Shown in pieces: positions 9,301 through 18,663 of a DNA stretch of 26,795 nt; positions within the stretch are counted from its first letter, which is position 1, and each line of letters begins with the position of its first letter. Under the pieces are notes generated by a model. It saw only the letters and a program-made list of their open reading frames with translations, had not been told where the DNA came from and ran no database searches. Position numbers and translations under genes: made by a program. Source of the DNA: Clostridia bacterium. GTDB taxonomy: Bacteria > Bacillota > Clostridia > TANB77 > CAG-508. The stretch is from the NCBI GenBank assembly GCA_022790685.1, contig JAAVXQ010000033.1, positions 1-26,795 on the forward strand, in the 5' to 3' direction.

Positions 9301-12300
9301 AAGAAGTTTCAAGAGAACTTGCAACAGGATATTTAGATGAAGAAAAAACACCTATAACATTCCCATTAGTTACAGGTCAAGATACTGAATCAGGACATTG
9401 GTTTGCACCAAGAATGTCAGTACCAGCATTAAAAGAAAATGAAAAGGGTCAAGGGCTTAAAGCAAGATATGATATAGAATTTATATATGATGGTCAAACA
9501 TATGAACCAACAAAACTTCTTGCAACTTCAAATGGAGATGCAAATGCATATATAAAAGCTACAACATCTGAAAGAGACAAATGGCAAAACGATTCTATGG
9601 CATTAGATGCTAATAGAGAAGAAGTTGATAATAGAGTGGCAGAAATCAAAGGAGATACTCCAATTGATGGATCAACAGGAAGAACAAATGGTAAAGTAGT
9701 AGGAACAGATGGAACAGAATATTCAATAGAATATGCTTCACTTGACAATCCAAATCCAAATATAAATAGAAAAATATCAGAAGTAATAACAAGAGAAGAA
9801 GGAAGCAATATAGCAAAAGATCCATTTAAAGCTAGTGCAAGAACAGAAAAAGCTGGACTACTATATCCATTTGATAATAAAATTCATTTAGAAAGTATTG
9901 ACAAATACATAGATGAATTAGGAGCAGTTCAAAAATATAAATATTCAGCAACATATGGATATACACAACATATTAATCTAGGACTAAAGCAAAGAAAAAC
10001 AGCTGATCTTTCAGCAGTAAAAGATTTAGTATCAGCAAAAGTTGCTGTAAATGGAAAAGTATTAGAATATAAATATAATAAACTATTAGACAAATTAAGT
10101 ACTACAGCACAAAGTGCTTCTGTAAGTGAGGTAATAGCAAATAGAGAAAGCTTATACTTCCAAGCTAAAGCAGAAATACCAGGATATGATTTAAAACTAT
10201 ATGGAACAGACTACTATTATAGAACAGATATCTATAAAGATAATGAAGAATTATATAATGACTTAGATAGTTTCTATAAAGAATTAGGACTAGAAGCTAT
10301 TAATGATAGAGAACTAGATGTATTCTTAAAATATAGATTAAACTTATATAATGATTCTTTAGGTGGATATTTAGCAGAAATAAATGAAGTTTTAGATTAC
10401 TATGATGATAGTTTTGAATTAGTTGAAACAGAAGTTAAGAAATATGTACAAACAAAAACAGAGCAAGGATTAGAAGAACAACTTGTAACTGTTGCAGAAC
10501 CTTCAACATATAATGAAGGAAATGCAGTTAGTTGGACACAAACAGGAGAAAAAGTTACAGATACTACAGGAAAAACATATAAAGTAATGAAAACAAATTC
10601 TCTTGATGGTATAAAAATTAAACCAGGTGAAAAGATTTCTATAGATGTAACCTTTAAACTTACAAAAGCTACAGATAGTCAAGGTGTACAAGATGCAATA
10701 AGAATGGAAGGAATCGATTCACAAAAATCTAATATAGTAGAAATATCAAACTACTCAACCTTCTATGGAGATAGTGGAAAAATAGCTGGTAAGATAGACA
10801 AAGATTCTGCTCCAGACAATGTAAACTTAAGTCTAGAAAAAGATGGAAGTATAGAAGGATGGTTTGAAGATGATACATCAGCAGCACCAGTACTAAATAT
10901 GGGATTATATGAAACAACAAGAAATATAGATGGTATTGCTTGGGAAGACAAAGAAGAAGAATTAGTATCAGAAGACTATAATGAATATGTAGGAAACGGT
11001 ATTTATGACGAAGGAGAAAAACTATTAGGTGGAATGACAACAGACTTAGTTGAAAAGATAACTGTTAAAAACTATTCAGGAGGAGATTCTAATATTTATA
11101 AAGAATATGACTTCATCTGGCCAACAGATAAAGCATTAGAAAAACTAGGTGGAAAATCAGTACAAGAAATAACAGGATTTAATAGTAGAACAGAAACAGC
11201 AAAGGCAGCAGGTGATGGACTAGAAGAAGGTGGATATAGATTTATAAATGTTCCAGCAGGAAACTTTGTAGTAAGATTTACTTATGGTAATAAAGATTTA
11301 TCTCAAAAACCAAGTAATGAAATAATAAAAGTATTCAATGGACAAGATTATAAAACAACAGCATATCAAGTAGGATTTAGCAATAAAGACGAAAATGGTA
11401 TAACAAACAACGAATGGCACGATTTAGACAGCAAAGAATTAGCAGAAAAGAGAGTATCTGATGCAAGAGATTCTGAGGTAAGAAGACTAGAAGTAATAGA
11501 AAAAACAAAACTTATAACAAACCCTAAAGCAGAGCTTTTGGCAACTGCAAATGAAGAAGGAGACCACGAAGAACTTTATAAAGAATTCTATATGTATGCA
11601 GATACAGCTAAATTAAATCTTGAAATAGAAGACCTAAATAGCGATGCATTAAAAGAAGCTTTAAATAAAAACAATAACAATACTCAAGTAGGTGGAATAA
11701 AAGTTAATGTAATCGAGGGTTCTATAACTGGAGGAGAATCTTATATTATAAATTATGATGTTGAAAAGATAGACGTAGGTATTGAAGAAAGATCAAGAAA
11801 TGAAATTATTCTAGATAAGCAAATAAGTAGAATTACACTTACAACATCAGATAATAAAACTATAATGGATGCAAAATATGATATATCTTATGAACCAAAA
11901 GTAGATGAAAGAACTGGAAAAACAACTTGGGAAGCAAAAGTAACTTTAAATAGCTCATCAGTAGGAACAGACCAATTACAAGCTTTAAATAAAGATGAAG
12001 AAAAAGGAATACAAAACTTCAGATATATAAATATTGATGAAGAAATACTTCAAGGTACAACAATTAAGATGGAATACGCTATGGCAGTACTAAATCTTGG
12101 TGAAGTTGATCTTATAGGTAAAGACCTAGAGGAATTCAAAACAGCAGAAGAAATGAAAGCTGCTAGAGAAGAATTAATAAGAATGGCTACATTATATGCT
12201 AAAGGATCAGATGGAAAATTTGAAAGAGAAAATAGTGTAGGTAAATATTTAGGAAGTACATACTATAATGGTAAATACAATGAAGGAAATAAAGACGTAG

Positions 12301-13010
12301 TAGCTTCTGTAAGAGTAAGACAAGTGATTGACTATGTTGATAATGATGCAGTATTTGCTCCTATGAATAACTCTGGTTTAAATAGCAGTTGGAAAACAGT
12401 TAAAGAAGTAGAACTTTTAGGAGAAGCAGGAGAAAACGGAAAATATGCTGATAGATTAATATCTATGAAAGAGGGAATATTCCCAACAAGAGAAGACGGA
12501 ACAATAGATACTTCAGTAGGTTCAATAGTAGATCGTAAAGGAATTAAATATAATACAGATAAGAAAGCAAACATAATCTTAAGTGTTGAAAGTGAAGAAG
12601 GAGAAGAACTAAACAATGAAGACTTTATAAAGAAACTTGTTCCATATGCAGCAGATGAAAATAAATACTCATCTCAAATAGCACTTACAACTACAAAATT
12701 CTTTGCAACAGAATCTGATGCAAATGATATGTCATTTGACAATGTAGCTGAGATTGTAAAATTTGAAAGTACAGTTGGTAGAAGAGATATAGAAACAGTA
12801 GTAGGAAATGCAGATCCAAAAGATGGAGAATTTACAACTTCTTTAGAAGAAAGAGATACAAGTGCAACAGAGCTTATAACATTAACACCACCAACAGGTG
12901 CTAGCACAAGAAGTATTATAGGAATTCAAATTACATTAGTAGTATTAGTAGGACTTTTAATTGTAGCAATAGGAATTATAGTTATAAAGAAAAAAGTATT
13001 AACTAAATAA
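6378..13010 (+). CDS. Giant thioester/isopeptide adhesin with TPPTG anchor, 2210 aa
   Basis: ATG at 6378 with GGAGG inside the end of the upstream gene. A signal peptide or N-terminal span (LVTLAVILLILGTFLSI) comes first. The head resembles a thioester (TQXA-type) adhesin domain: FCCYHGG (Cys71/72) and later EAYILAE and VQKAWW (Gln193), the Cys and Gln that would form the internal thioester. An Asp/Ser/Gly linker lies near 125-150, and a Cys/His cluster at 423-443. Four Cna-B-like repeats follow at about 499-590, 597-690, 702-796 and 804-910; most show an early Lys, a mid Glu (YTVEE, YTVTE) and a final Asn, the residues of isopeptide bonds. SdrD-B-like modules start near 926 and 1517, each with NGIYD and a Gly-Glu or Gln-Glu pair. 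The long middle region (930-2150) is mostly unrecognised. The end is TPPTG (2170-2174), a membrane span and a basic tail. It is likely a covalent surface adhesin; the target is unknown. No sortase gene is in the window. Confidence 0.85.
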   Translation: MIKRTFKNKFLVTLAVILLILGTFLSIKVLAEVAENYPYTVESAEHDPNHEVGSGRYIPFANLRDYYDYFCCYHGGLNAHIPSYGNTLLKSELGTVSEPYLTYKDIGKKNFETTLEGENTETPFKGNVSDDGSSGSSDDDGDAHNGAEGGTKAVYTNETYSMYVAREASICGPKEAYILAEMMKNLPYPSDVQKAWWTTEAGSKGAIKLASNELAQEAEAFEAYILEAAGATSIKDLSTTTEINYTFEGIDRTLDCGFDFEYKPEYNEDANQDGKVETKKEGFIDGADDPTVCWDDDEQYYKIGPFSIDYIEAYSTGIEGREDVMFAGIVEAELFTDASDEPLKRGEDWDFLWINGQRPSDDEAEYPHKNEVFYIKMNYIEDATKVTDLAFYFEYMNAAGKYEYLDGKYFTATWTPKEKDNWCTEYHHAPHGSGDYRCSGTSCSYGKYRSHIISTTYWLELTNLTEHTSQLLALGLNAARIKNPAELHWDGGPLEEEDEAKLRIEKELVDATGNKVSSDKRFKFKIFIDGKYKETVSVKANGAVTRTYRFEKGKNPSYEVQEIPDKDTKLIDIENASGTLGNNKVIVRAINQSKSHHGSLRLDKIAIGNCKDKEYQFVVMIGNDRYDVRVSQSKGWSWTSPEYTWEGDNAPTYSVQEVNIPEGVKLISLSPSRGKLVDNQTTSQTTVVAINSDDTTRENEHGKIRITKKLDGNAISSDTYKFKITINGGIAGHQEIIASVKAGQTYQSGEITWLKGEPAPTYTVEEIDIPEGSKLIKIENSTGTLGNNQTAEVVAINELDSKSGKIKVTKEIITDDKVQNDAVDGTFTISVRISGTFEMNGESIVNGSRTVTNSLKAGESFETPEVKWYGNDAPTYTVTETEMPKGWKLDSISSSSGTLEENQTIDVTVTNKFSTRVIIDLTMEMAGDVWDDEPLNEEDKNTEDSVANGIYDRGQEEPIDGVLVNIYRVVYSGGQEVSRELATGYLDEEKTPITFPLVTGQDTESGHWFAPRMSVPALKENEKGQGLKARYDIEFIYDGQTYEPTKLLATSNGDANAYIKATTSERDKWQNDSMALDANREEVDNRVAEIKGDTPIDGSTGRTNGKVVGTDGTEYSIEYASLDNPNPNINRKISEVITREEGSNIAKDPFKASARTEKAGLLYPFDNKIHLESIDKYIDELGAVQKYKYSATYGYTQHINLGLKQRKTADLSAVKDLVSAKVAVNGKVLEYKYNKLLDKLSTTAQSASVSEVIANRESLYFQAKAEIPGYDLKLYGTDYYYRTDIYKDNEELYNDLDSFYKELGLEAINDRELDVFLKYRLNLYNDSLGGYLAEINEVLDYYDDSFELVETEVKKYVQTKTEQGLEEQLVTVAEPSTYNEGNAVSWTQTGEKVTDTTGKTYKVMKTNSLDGIKIKPGEKISIDVTFKLTKATDSQGVQDAIRMEGIDSQKSNIVEISNYSTFYGDSGKIAGKIDKDSAPDNVNLSLEKDGSIEGWFEDDTSAAPVLNMGLYETTRNIDGIAWEDKEEELVSEDYNEYVGNGIYDEGEKLLGGMTTDLVEKITVKNYSGGDSNIYKEYDFIWPTDKALEKLGGKSVQEITGFNSRTETAKAAGDGLEEGGYRFINVPAGNFVVRFTYGNKDLSQKPSNEIIKVFNGQDYKTTAYQVGFSNKDENGITNNEWHDLDSKELAEKRVSDARDSEVRRLEVIEKTKLITNPKAELLATANEEGDHEELYKEFYMYADTAKLNLEIEDLNSDALKEALNKNNNNTQVGGIKVNVIEGSITGGESYIINYDVEKIDVGIEERSRNEIILDKQISRITLTTSDNKTIMDAKYDISYEPKVDERTGKTTWEAKVTLNSSSVGTDQLQALNKDEEKGIQNFRYINIDEEILQGTTIKMEYAMAVLNLGEVDLIGKDLEEFKTAEEMKAAREELIRMATLYAKGSDGKFERENSVGKYLGSTYYNGKYNEGNKDVVASVRVRQVIDYVDNDAVFAPMNNSGLNSSWKTVKEVELLGEAGENGKYADRLISMKEGIFPTREDGTIDTSVGSIVDRKGIKYNTDKKANIILSVESEEGEELNNEDFIKKLVPYAADENKYSSQIALTTTKFFATESDANDMSFDNVAEIVKFESTVGRRDIETVVGNADPKDGEFTTSLEERDTSATELITLTPPTGASTRSIIGIQITLVVLVGLLIVAIGIIVIKKKVLTK

Positions 13011-13021
13011 AATCATAAAAT

Positions 13022-13051
13022 AAAAATGAGACCTTAGGGTCTCATTTTTTT
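13022..13051 (+). terminator. Terminator of the giant surface-protein operon
   Basis: AAAATGAGACC, a short loop and GGGTCTCATTTTTTT, starting about 12 bases after the stop codon of the 2210-residue gene. It is a strong stem with a T run. Confidence 0.9.
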
Positions 13052-13314
13052 ACTTTATATTACTAATATTTAATATAATTATTACTATTAGAATAAGATT
13101 ATTATAAGTGAAGTTAGATTTTGCTAAAATTTAGCTAAACTTTGTCAATTTTTAAATATAATACTTGTCTTTTTAGGTTAATTGTAATAAAATATAGAAA
13201 AATTATCACAAAATGTAAATAACTTTTTTAAAATGAGAACTTAAAATGACAAAATAAATCATATAAAAATGATTAAATAATCTCATAATTTAAAAAAGTA
13301 AGAGGTGGTTAAGG
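13052..13314 (+). promoter_or_regulatory. spoIIE upstream region with candidate promoter at 13165-13193
   Basis: TTGTCT (13165-13170), a 17-base spacer and TAAAAT (13188-13193) form a moderate sigma-A-like promoter, leaving a 115-base leader before spoIIE. The perfect inverted repeat GCTAAAATTTAGC lies at 13123-13135. TTTGTCAATT (13141-13150) is a weak Spo0A-like box, of interest because spoIIE is under Spo0A control in Bacillus; it is not a full match. The 14-base string ATACTTGTCTTTTT at 13161-13174 recurs at 15756-15769 before the next operon. Nothing else is seen in this gap. Confidence 0.45.
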
Positions 13315-15708
13315 ATGTTTCAAAATATAACAGGGGAATTTGAAGACAAAGAAGTAACAAAAAGAAATTTAAAACTGGTAGTATTAGAACTTTTTAAATT
13401 TCAAAATATTATAATATATATATTAACCTTACTAATGTCTACTATTTCAATAAAACAGGGTATAATGCCCTTTGGAATAGCAATGCTTGCAGCTACTTTG
13501 GGAAGTAGCATACCAGTGGTAGGAGTATTTATTGCTGGAATAGTAGGAAATATAATAGGAAATGGTATTAACGCATTTTTTGAATATTTGTCTATATCAA
13601 TATTATATTTTATATTTGTACTTTTATTTAAATCACAAATTGCATTAGAAGAAAGAAATGAAGAATTAAAAACAGGTGGAAAACTTTTTTGGGCTTCTTT
13701 GATTATAAATATAATAAAAAACATGAAGGGAATATTTTTAATATATGATGTGTTTATGGCAGTAATTGCTTCAAGCATAATATATGTTTTTTATAAAATA
13801 TTTGTTAATGGACTAGTTGTAATAAAAAATGTAAAATTAAAAAATGTTTTTTCTATAGAGGAATTAATTGGTGCTACTATAATAATATCTATAGCTGGAC
13901 TAGCACTAAATAGTTTAAATATATTTGGACTTAATATTGTAAATATAATAGTAATGTTTATGATAATGACCTTAGGACTTAAAAATGGAATACTTCTTGG
14001 TGGAACAGCTGGAATTTCTATTGGACTTGCAATGTCTATATGCGGACAAGCTACAATTTTACAAATTGCAATGTTTGCAGTATCAGGAATAATTGCAGGA
14101 GTATTAAACAGATTTGGAAAAATTGGAGTTATACTTGGTTTTGTAATTGGAAATATATTAGTCACTTATATGACAAAAGGAACTTCAATATCAATAATAT
14201 ATTTAAGAGAAATGTTTATAGCATCAATAGGCTTACTTCTTGTTCCTAATAAATTAAAAATTGATATAGAAGATTTAGTAGGAAAAGTAAAATTATTAGA
14301 CAATGTAGGAGAAAGAAGACTTGAAGAAAATAAGAAAGTTTCAGAAAAGCTTAAAGTATTATCAAGAACCCTAAATAATATTATGCAAGATAATATAGAA
14401 GTGGTTCCAGAAGATTTTATCGAAACTTTTTTAGATGAAATAGAAGAAGTACCAAATAATATATTTTTTGAAGAAATAACAGATGAAGAAAATGGAATTA
14501 TAAGAGAAATAGGATTAGAAATACAAAAAAAAGAAATTTTAGTAGATAAAGATTTAATAGAAATTCTAAAAAAACATAATAATTATGTATATATGCAAGA
14601 TGAAAATATTAAAAATGATCTTCAAGAAGTAATAAGAATAATTAATAGATCTTATAAAATGTTTCAAATTGAAAAGATAAAAATAGAAGAAAGAAATAAA
14701 GAAATTAGAAATATTTCTTCTGGACTTAAGGATATATCAAAAGTAATTGATAATTGTGCAGATAAAATTGATGAAGAAAATAAAGATGAACAATTTCAAA
14801 ATAAGGAAAAGGAAATAGTACTATTATTAAATAGTAAAAAATATAACATTAAAGAATGTAGAATAACAAAATTAAAAAATGAAAAACATATTGTGGAATT
14901 AAAAGCAAATATTAATAATACTTTGAGAGATAAGGATATAGTAGTTAATATTAGTGATTTGCTTTCAAAAAATATAGGACAAAGAATAGTATTTCAAAGA
15001 GATAAAAAAGTAGTTCAAAAAGAAGAATATATACAAATATATTCTTCAGAAGATAAGTTTTCTCTTCAAGTAGGAAGTGCGAAAATCTCTAAAGAAAATA
15101 GCAAGGCCTCTGGTGATTGCAATTTACAAATGAGATTAGATGATGGAAAGTATATACTAGCTATAAGTGATGGAAAAGGCAGTGGAGTAAAGGCAAGAGA
15201 AAGTAGTAAAAAAACAATTGATGCTTTAAAAAACTTATTCTCTTCTGGTTTTGAAAAAGAAGAAGCCATGGGACTTATAAATAGTTCTTTAAATATATCT
15301 AATGAAAAAGATATGTATTCTAGTTTGGATGTAACAATATTAGATTTGTATTCTGGAAAAATGGAAATTGTAAAAAATGGTTCTTGTAATACATATATAA
15401 AAAATAGGAAAAATATTGAGGTTTTAGAATCAAAAAATTTACCTGTTGGAATCACAGGAGATATAGAGTTTGATTTTAATACATTAAATGTCTCTGATGG
15501 AGATATAATACTTATGTGTAGTGATGGACTACTAGAATCTAAAGATGATATAAATAAAGATTGGATAGAACAATTTTTGAAAAATGTATCAACAAATAAT
15601 GTACAAAAAATAGCAGACTTGATTTTAGCAGAGGCAATTGATAATAGCTACGGAATAGCGCAAGACGACATAACAGTCATTGTTGCAAAAGTTGTTAAGA
15701 AAAAGTAG
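13315..15708 (+). CDS. spoIIE: Stage II sporulation protein E, membrane PP2C-type phosphatase
   Basis: SpoIIE is the septum-localised serine phosphatase that dephosphorylates the anti-anti-sigma factor SpoIIAA to release sigma F in the forespore. The 797 residues are close to the ~827 of the Bacillus protein. The first ~310 residues are a multi-span membrane region, the middle (about 310-580) is a charged helical region, and the C terminus is a PP2C-like domain. Metal-ligand Asp residues are visible: D601 in ASGDCN, D619 in ISDGKGSG, D737 in CSDGLLES and D784/785 in QDDITV; their spacing agrees with the Bacillus family. The ATG at 13315 has AGAGGTGG six bases upstream. The gene is flanked by terminators and appears monocistronic. 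Its presence shows that the organism carries sporulation genes. Confidence 0.95.
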   Translation: MFQNITGEFEDKEVTKRNLKLVVLELFKFQNIIIYILTLLMSTISIKQGIMPFGIAMLAATLGSSIPVVGVFIAGIVGNIIGNGINAFFEYLSISILYFIFVLLFKSQIALEERNEELKTGGKLFWASLIINIIKNMKGIFLIYDVFMAVIASSIIYVFYKIFVNGLVVIKNVKLKNVFSIEELIGATIIISIAGLALNSLNIFGLNIVNIIVMFMIMTLGLKNGILLGGTAGISIGLAMSICGQATILQIAMFAVSGIIAGVLNRFGKIGVILGFVIGNILVTYMTKGTSISIIYLREMFIASIGLLLVPNKLKIDIEDLVGKVKLLDNVGERRLEENKKVSEKLKVLSRTLNNIMQDNIEVVPEDFIETFLDEIEEVPNNIFFEEITDEENGIIREIGLEIQKKEILVDKDLIEILKKHNNYVYMQDENIKNDLQEVIRIINRSYKMFQIEKIKIEERNKEIRNISSGLKDISKVIDNCADKIDEENKDEQFQNKEKEIVLLLNSKKYNIKECRITKLKNEKHIVELKANINNTLRDKDIVVNISDLLSKNIGQRIVFQRDKKVVQKEEYIQIYSSEDKFSLQVGSAKISKENSKASGDCNLQMRLDDGKYILAISDGKGSGVKARESSKKTIDALKNLFSSGFEKEEAMGLINSSLNISNEKDMYSSLDVTILDLYSGKMEIVKNGSCNTYIKNRKNIEVLESKNLPVGITGDIEFDFNTLNVSDGDIILMCSDGLLESKDDINKDWIEQFLKNVSTNNVQKIADLILAEAIDNSYGIAQDDITVIVAKVVKKK

Positions 15709-15716
15709 ATAATAAT

Positions 15717-15746
15717 AAAAGTGAGATGGTATCATCTCACTTTTAT
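15717..15746 (+). terminator. Terminator after spoIIE
   Basis: A 12-base-pair perfect stem, AAAAGTGAGATG and CATCTCACTTTT, with a GTAT loop, nine bases after the spoIIE stop. The trailing T run is partly in the stem. Confidence 0.85.
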
Positions 15747-15759
15747 TACATATATATAC

Positions 15760-15802
15760 TTGTCTTTTTTTACAAAAAGTGGTATTATCTAAATGATATA
15801 AT
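15760..15802 (+). promoter_or_regulatory. Promoter region of the WG-repeat/acpS/tatD operon
   Basis: Two overlapping options are visible. One is TTGTCT (15760-15765), a 17-base spacer and TATTAT (15783-15788). The other is an extended -10, TGATATAAT (15794-15802), with no good -35. Either would start transcription 25-45 bases before the first gene. Confidence 0.55.
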
Positions 15803-15837
15803 AGGAAAAAGAATTAAAGTGGAGGTATAAAATATAG

Positions 15838-17373
15838 ATGAGTGGAAATAGAGGGAGAAGATTTGAAGATACTTCACCTAAACTTAATAAAAAGAAAGTT
15901 GTTGCTTTGATTCTTGCAGTTGTAGTTCTTATAATGATAATAATATCTTTAAAAAACTTATTAACTACAACTGGAAATACAGGCAAAGTATCTGCTTTAA
16001 CCACATATATATCTGTATATAAAGATAATAAGTGGGGTGTTATAGATAATAGTGGAAAAATTATTATTGAACCTACATATGATGAAATGATTATTGTACC
16101 AAATAAAAATAAAGATATATTTATATGTGTATATGATGTGAATTATGAAAATAGCACATATAAAACAAAAGTATTAAATAAATCTGGAAAAGAAATTTTA
16201 GAAAACTATAATTTAGTAGAGGCCATTGAAAATCAAAAGAATAATGAAGTATGGCATGAAGATGATGTTTTAAAGTTTGAAAGAAACGGAAAATATGGTT
16301 TAATCAATTTTAAAGGAAAAGAAATTTTAAAACCAGAATATACAAAAATTTATGCTTTGCAAGGAACAGAGAAAACTATAGTTTTAGAGAATGAAAATGG
16401 AAAAGGAATTTTTTCAACGGTTTCAAATGATATTGTTGTAGAAGTAAAATATAGTGAAATAACTTCAATAAATGACAATTATGAAAATGGATATATAGTA
16501 AAAAATCTAAATAATAAATGTGGAATTATAGGAAATGATAAAAAGGTAATTCTAGAAGAAAAATATAGTGAAATTAAAAATATAGAATCAAAAGATTATG
16601 CAGTAGTTATAGAAAATGAAGGTGAACCAATAAAAGTAATAAACAAAAATGGTGAAACTTTATTACAAAGCGGATTTGATAGTATAGAAAAAGTAAACTC
16701 AGATGAATTTATTATAATTAAAGATGGAAAATATGGTGTTATAGACAAAACAGGAAAAGAAGTTATACCTAATAGTTATGAAGATATAAAACCATCATTT
16801 TTAGGATATTATATAGCAAAAAAAGATGGAAAATATGGAGTTATAAATGCTAAAGATAACACTACAAAAATTGAATTTCAGTATGAAAATATAAATTACG
16901 TAAAAGAAACAGACTTTTTACAAGCAGAAAAAGATAACTATACTACAGATATAATAGATAGAAATTTTGATAAAAAACTAGAAGAGGTTATTGTATCAGA
17001 TATAAATGTAAAAGGTGGATATTTTAGAATAAGAAAAGATGGAAATTATAAGTATTATAATTTTAAGTTTGAAGAAAAAGAAAATAGAGAGGTACTTCTA
17101 GGTAATACATTATTTTTAATAAAAGAAAATGGAAAATATGGTTATATAAATAAAGCAGGAGAAAAAGTTGTAGATACAAAATATGATGACGCAAAAGAAC
17201 AAAACGAATTTGGATATTCTGCTGTAAAATTAGATGGAAAATGGGGAGTGCTTAAAGATAATGGTTCAGTGCTAATGGAACCAAGCGTAGACTTAGAAGA
17301 AAATTTATATATAGATTTTATAGGAGAATTTCATAAACATAAAGATTTAAGTTTAAATGTATATACAAAATAA
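15838..17373 (+). CDS. Membrane-anchored WG-repeat protein, 511 aa
   Basis: An in-frame TAG directly precedes the ATG, fixing the start; GGAGG is 12 bases upstream, a long spacing. A basic N terminus leads into one membrane span (about 21-37, VVALILAVVVLIMIIISL), so the rest should lie outside the cell. The remainder is roughly nine or ten WG-type repeats with cores such as NKWGVIDNSGK, GKYGLINFKGKEIL, GKYGVIDKTGKEVI and GKWGVLKDNG, each followed by a P/Y-[DE] strand turn. Some repeats are degenerate (KCGIIGNDKK). WG repeats form beta-rich, propeller-like or solenoid structures, mostly of unknown role. It is first in an operon with acpS and tatD, separated by 19 bases from the next gene. No specific function can be given. 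Confidence 0.85.
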   Translation: MSGNRGRRFEDTSPKLNKKKVVALILAVVVLIMIIISLKNLLTTTGNTGKVSALTTYISVYKDNKWGVIDNSGKIIIEPTYDEMIIVPNKNKDIFICVYDVNYENSTYKTKVLNKSGKEILENYNLVEAIENQKNNEVWHEDDVLKFERNGKYGLINFKGKEILKPEYTKIYALQGTEKTIVLENENGKGIFSTVSNDIVVEVKYSEITSINDNYENGYIVKNLNNKCGIIGNDKKVILEEKYSEIKNIESKDYAVVIENEGEPIKVINKNGETLLQSGFDSIEKVNSDEFIIIKDGKYGVIDKTGKEVIPNSYEDIKPSFLGYYIAKKDGKYGVINAKDNTTKIEFQYENINYVKETDFLQAEKDNYTTDIIDRNFDKKLEEVIVSDINVKGGYFRIRKDGNYKYYNFKFEEKENREVLLGNTLFLIKENGKYGYINKAGEKVVDTKYDDAKEQNEFGYSAVKLDGKWGVLKDNGSVLMEPSVDLEENLYIDFIGEFHKHKDLSLNVYTK

Positions 17374-17392
17374 CAAAAGATAGGGTGAGAAG

Positions 17393-18640
17393 ATGGAACT
17401 AAAGACAAAATATCAATATTCATATTTTATTTATCCATACTATATAGAAAAAGAAAAATATGATAAATATATTTTAAAATTGCTTAAAGATAAGAAATGT
17501 AAATTCAAAGTGTTTGAAAAAGAAAAGGATTTAGATATATATAATTATTTTCTTCCAAATATACGAAAATATATGTTTCCAACGTTTGAACTAAGAGATG
17601 AAAAATTAAAGGAATTTAATTCTTTTAGTTTAGATAAAAAGAAAAAATATATAGCAAAACAAACAGTGTCATATTTTAATTATGAATTAGCAGAAGATAT
17701 TCAAGGAAAAGTTGGAAATGAAAATGGAATATTTTTTAAAATTGATAATATAGAAATAGTTTGTTTTAATACAGGAATTTGTTTTATTGTAATAAAAACA
17801 AATATGGAAAACAGTAATAATTTTTCAGATTTATTAGATTTTAACTATAGATTTAAAGAGATAAATTCAGAATTTTCTTCACTTAAAAATTATGAAAATA
17901 TTAAAATACAGACTAGTAGCTTTCAAGATATGACAGACATAAAAGAACTTATAAATCAGATTACTGGTATATCTATATCAAATTCAAATTCTGAAATTTC
18001 TAGTTCACATTTTTTCACTTTTTCTTATGCATGTTTAGAAAGTGATAATTGGAATGATAAGACTTCTTTTGAATATTTAGAAAATGACTTTTTAAAGTAT
18101 GTTAATGTATTACCAAGAAATTATAGTTCAGATTTTGATAAAACTAATATTGAACAAAATTTGCATGTAATTGAAAAATTTAAATATCATAAAACAGGTA
18201 TTACAAAAAATAGTGTTAGTTTAATGTGTTCGGGTATAGATACTTATAATTATACAAAGTTACCATATGAATATGAAAATCAAATATTATATATATATTT
18301 AATTTGTCTTTATAAAAAGATGTATTTAAGGAAAACAAATTTGGAATTTAAGAATTATGATAAAACAGTAAAACTAAAAGATAATTTTATAAGATTTACA
18401 AAGGAAGTATGGGAAAGTGAAATTTCAGCAGATGATACAGGAATAAAATTTTATAAGACAATTCATAAAACACTGGAATTAGAAGATCAATATGAAGAAA
18501 TAAGTAAAAAATACGAAATTGTATATAAAGATTTAAACATAGAGAAAAATAACATATATTATTCTATAATAGTTATTTTACTTATCTTTTCTCTGATGTT
18601 TAATACGATAAACATTATATTTTTAATGTATTTCTTATAA
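17393..18640 (+). CDS. Unrecognised protein with C-terminal membrane anchor, 415 aa
   Basis: ATG with AGGGTGAG just upstream, 19 bases after the WG-repeat gene and 23 bases before acpS, so it belongs to the operon. I do not recognise the family. The N terminus is rich in aromatic residues and Lys (YSYFIYPYYIEKEKYDKY), and a central part contains hydrophobic strands (EIVCFNTGICFIVIK). A Ser/Asn-rich stretch lies near 195-205. The last ~30 residues are strongly hydrophobic (YYSIIVILLIFSLMF), preceded by a charged, helix-like segment. The layout, a cytoplasmic body with a C-terminal membrane hairpin or single span, is loosely like CorA-type proteins. The GMN motif of CorA is absent, so that identity is not supported. 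Confidence 0.75.
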   Translation: MELKTKYQYSYFIYPYYIEKEKYDKYILKLLKDKKCKFKVFEKEKDLDIYNYFLPNIRKYMFPTFELRDEKLKEFNSFSLDKKKKYIAKQTVSYFNYELAEDIQGKVGNENGIFFKIDNIEIVCFNTGICFIVIKTNMENSNNFSDLLDFNYRFKEINSEFSSLKNYENIKIQTSSFQDMTDIKELINQITGISISNSNSEISSSHFFTFSYACLESDNWNDKTSFEYLENDFLKYVNVLPRNYSSDFDKTNIEQNLHVIEKFKYHKTGITKNSVSLMCSGIDTYNYTKLPYEYENQILYIYLICLYKKMYLRKTNLEFKNYDKTVKLKDNFIRFTKEVWESEISADDTGIKFYKTIHKTLELEDQYEEISKKYEIVYKDLNIEKNNIYYSIIVILLIFSLMFNTINIIFLMYFL

Positions 18641-18663
18641 AAAAGCATAAAGGAAATATTAAA

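Noticed and set aside
9139..11040. Open frames on the minus strand within the giant adhesin gene
   Set aside because: They mirror the strongly biased codons of the + strand gene, are low-complexity Leu/Ser/Tyr-rich and lack start signals.
17393..18640. CorA-type magnesium transporter
   Set aside because: The C-terminal hydrophobic end is suggestive, but the GMN motif is absent and the body does not resemble CorA.
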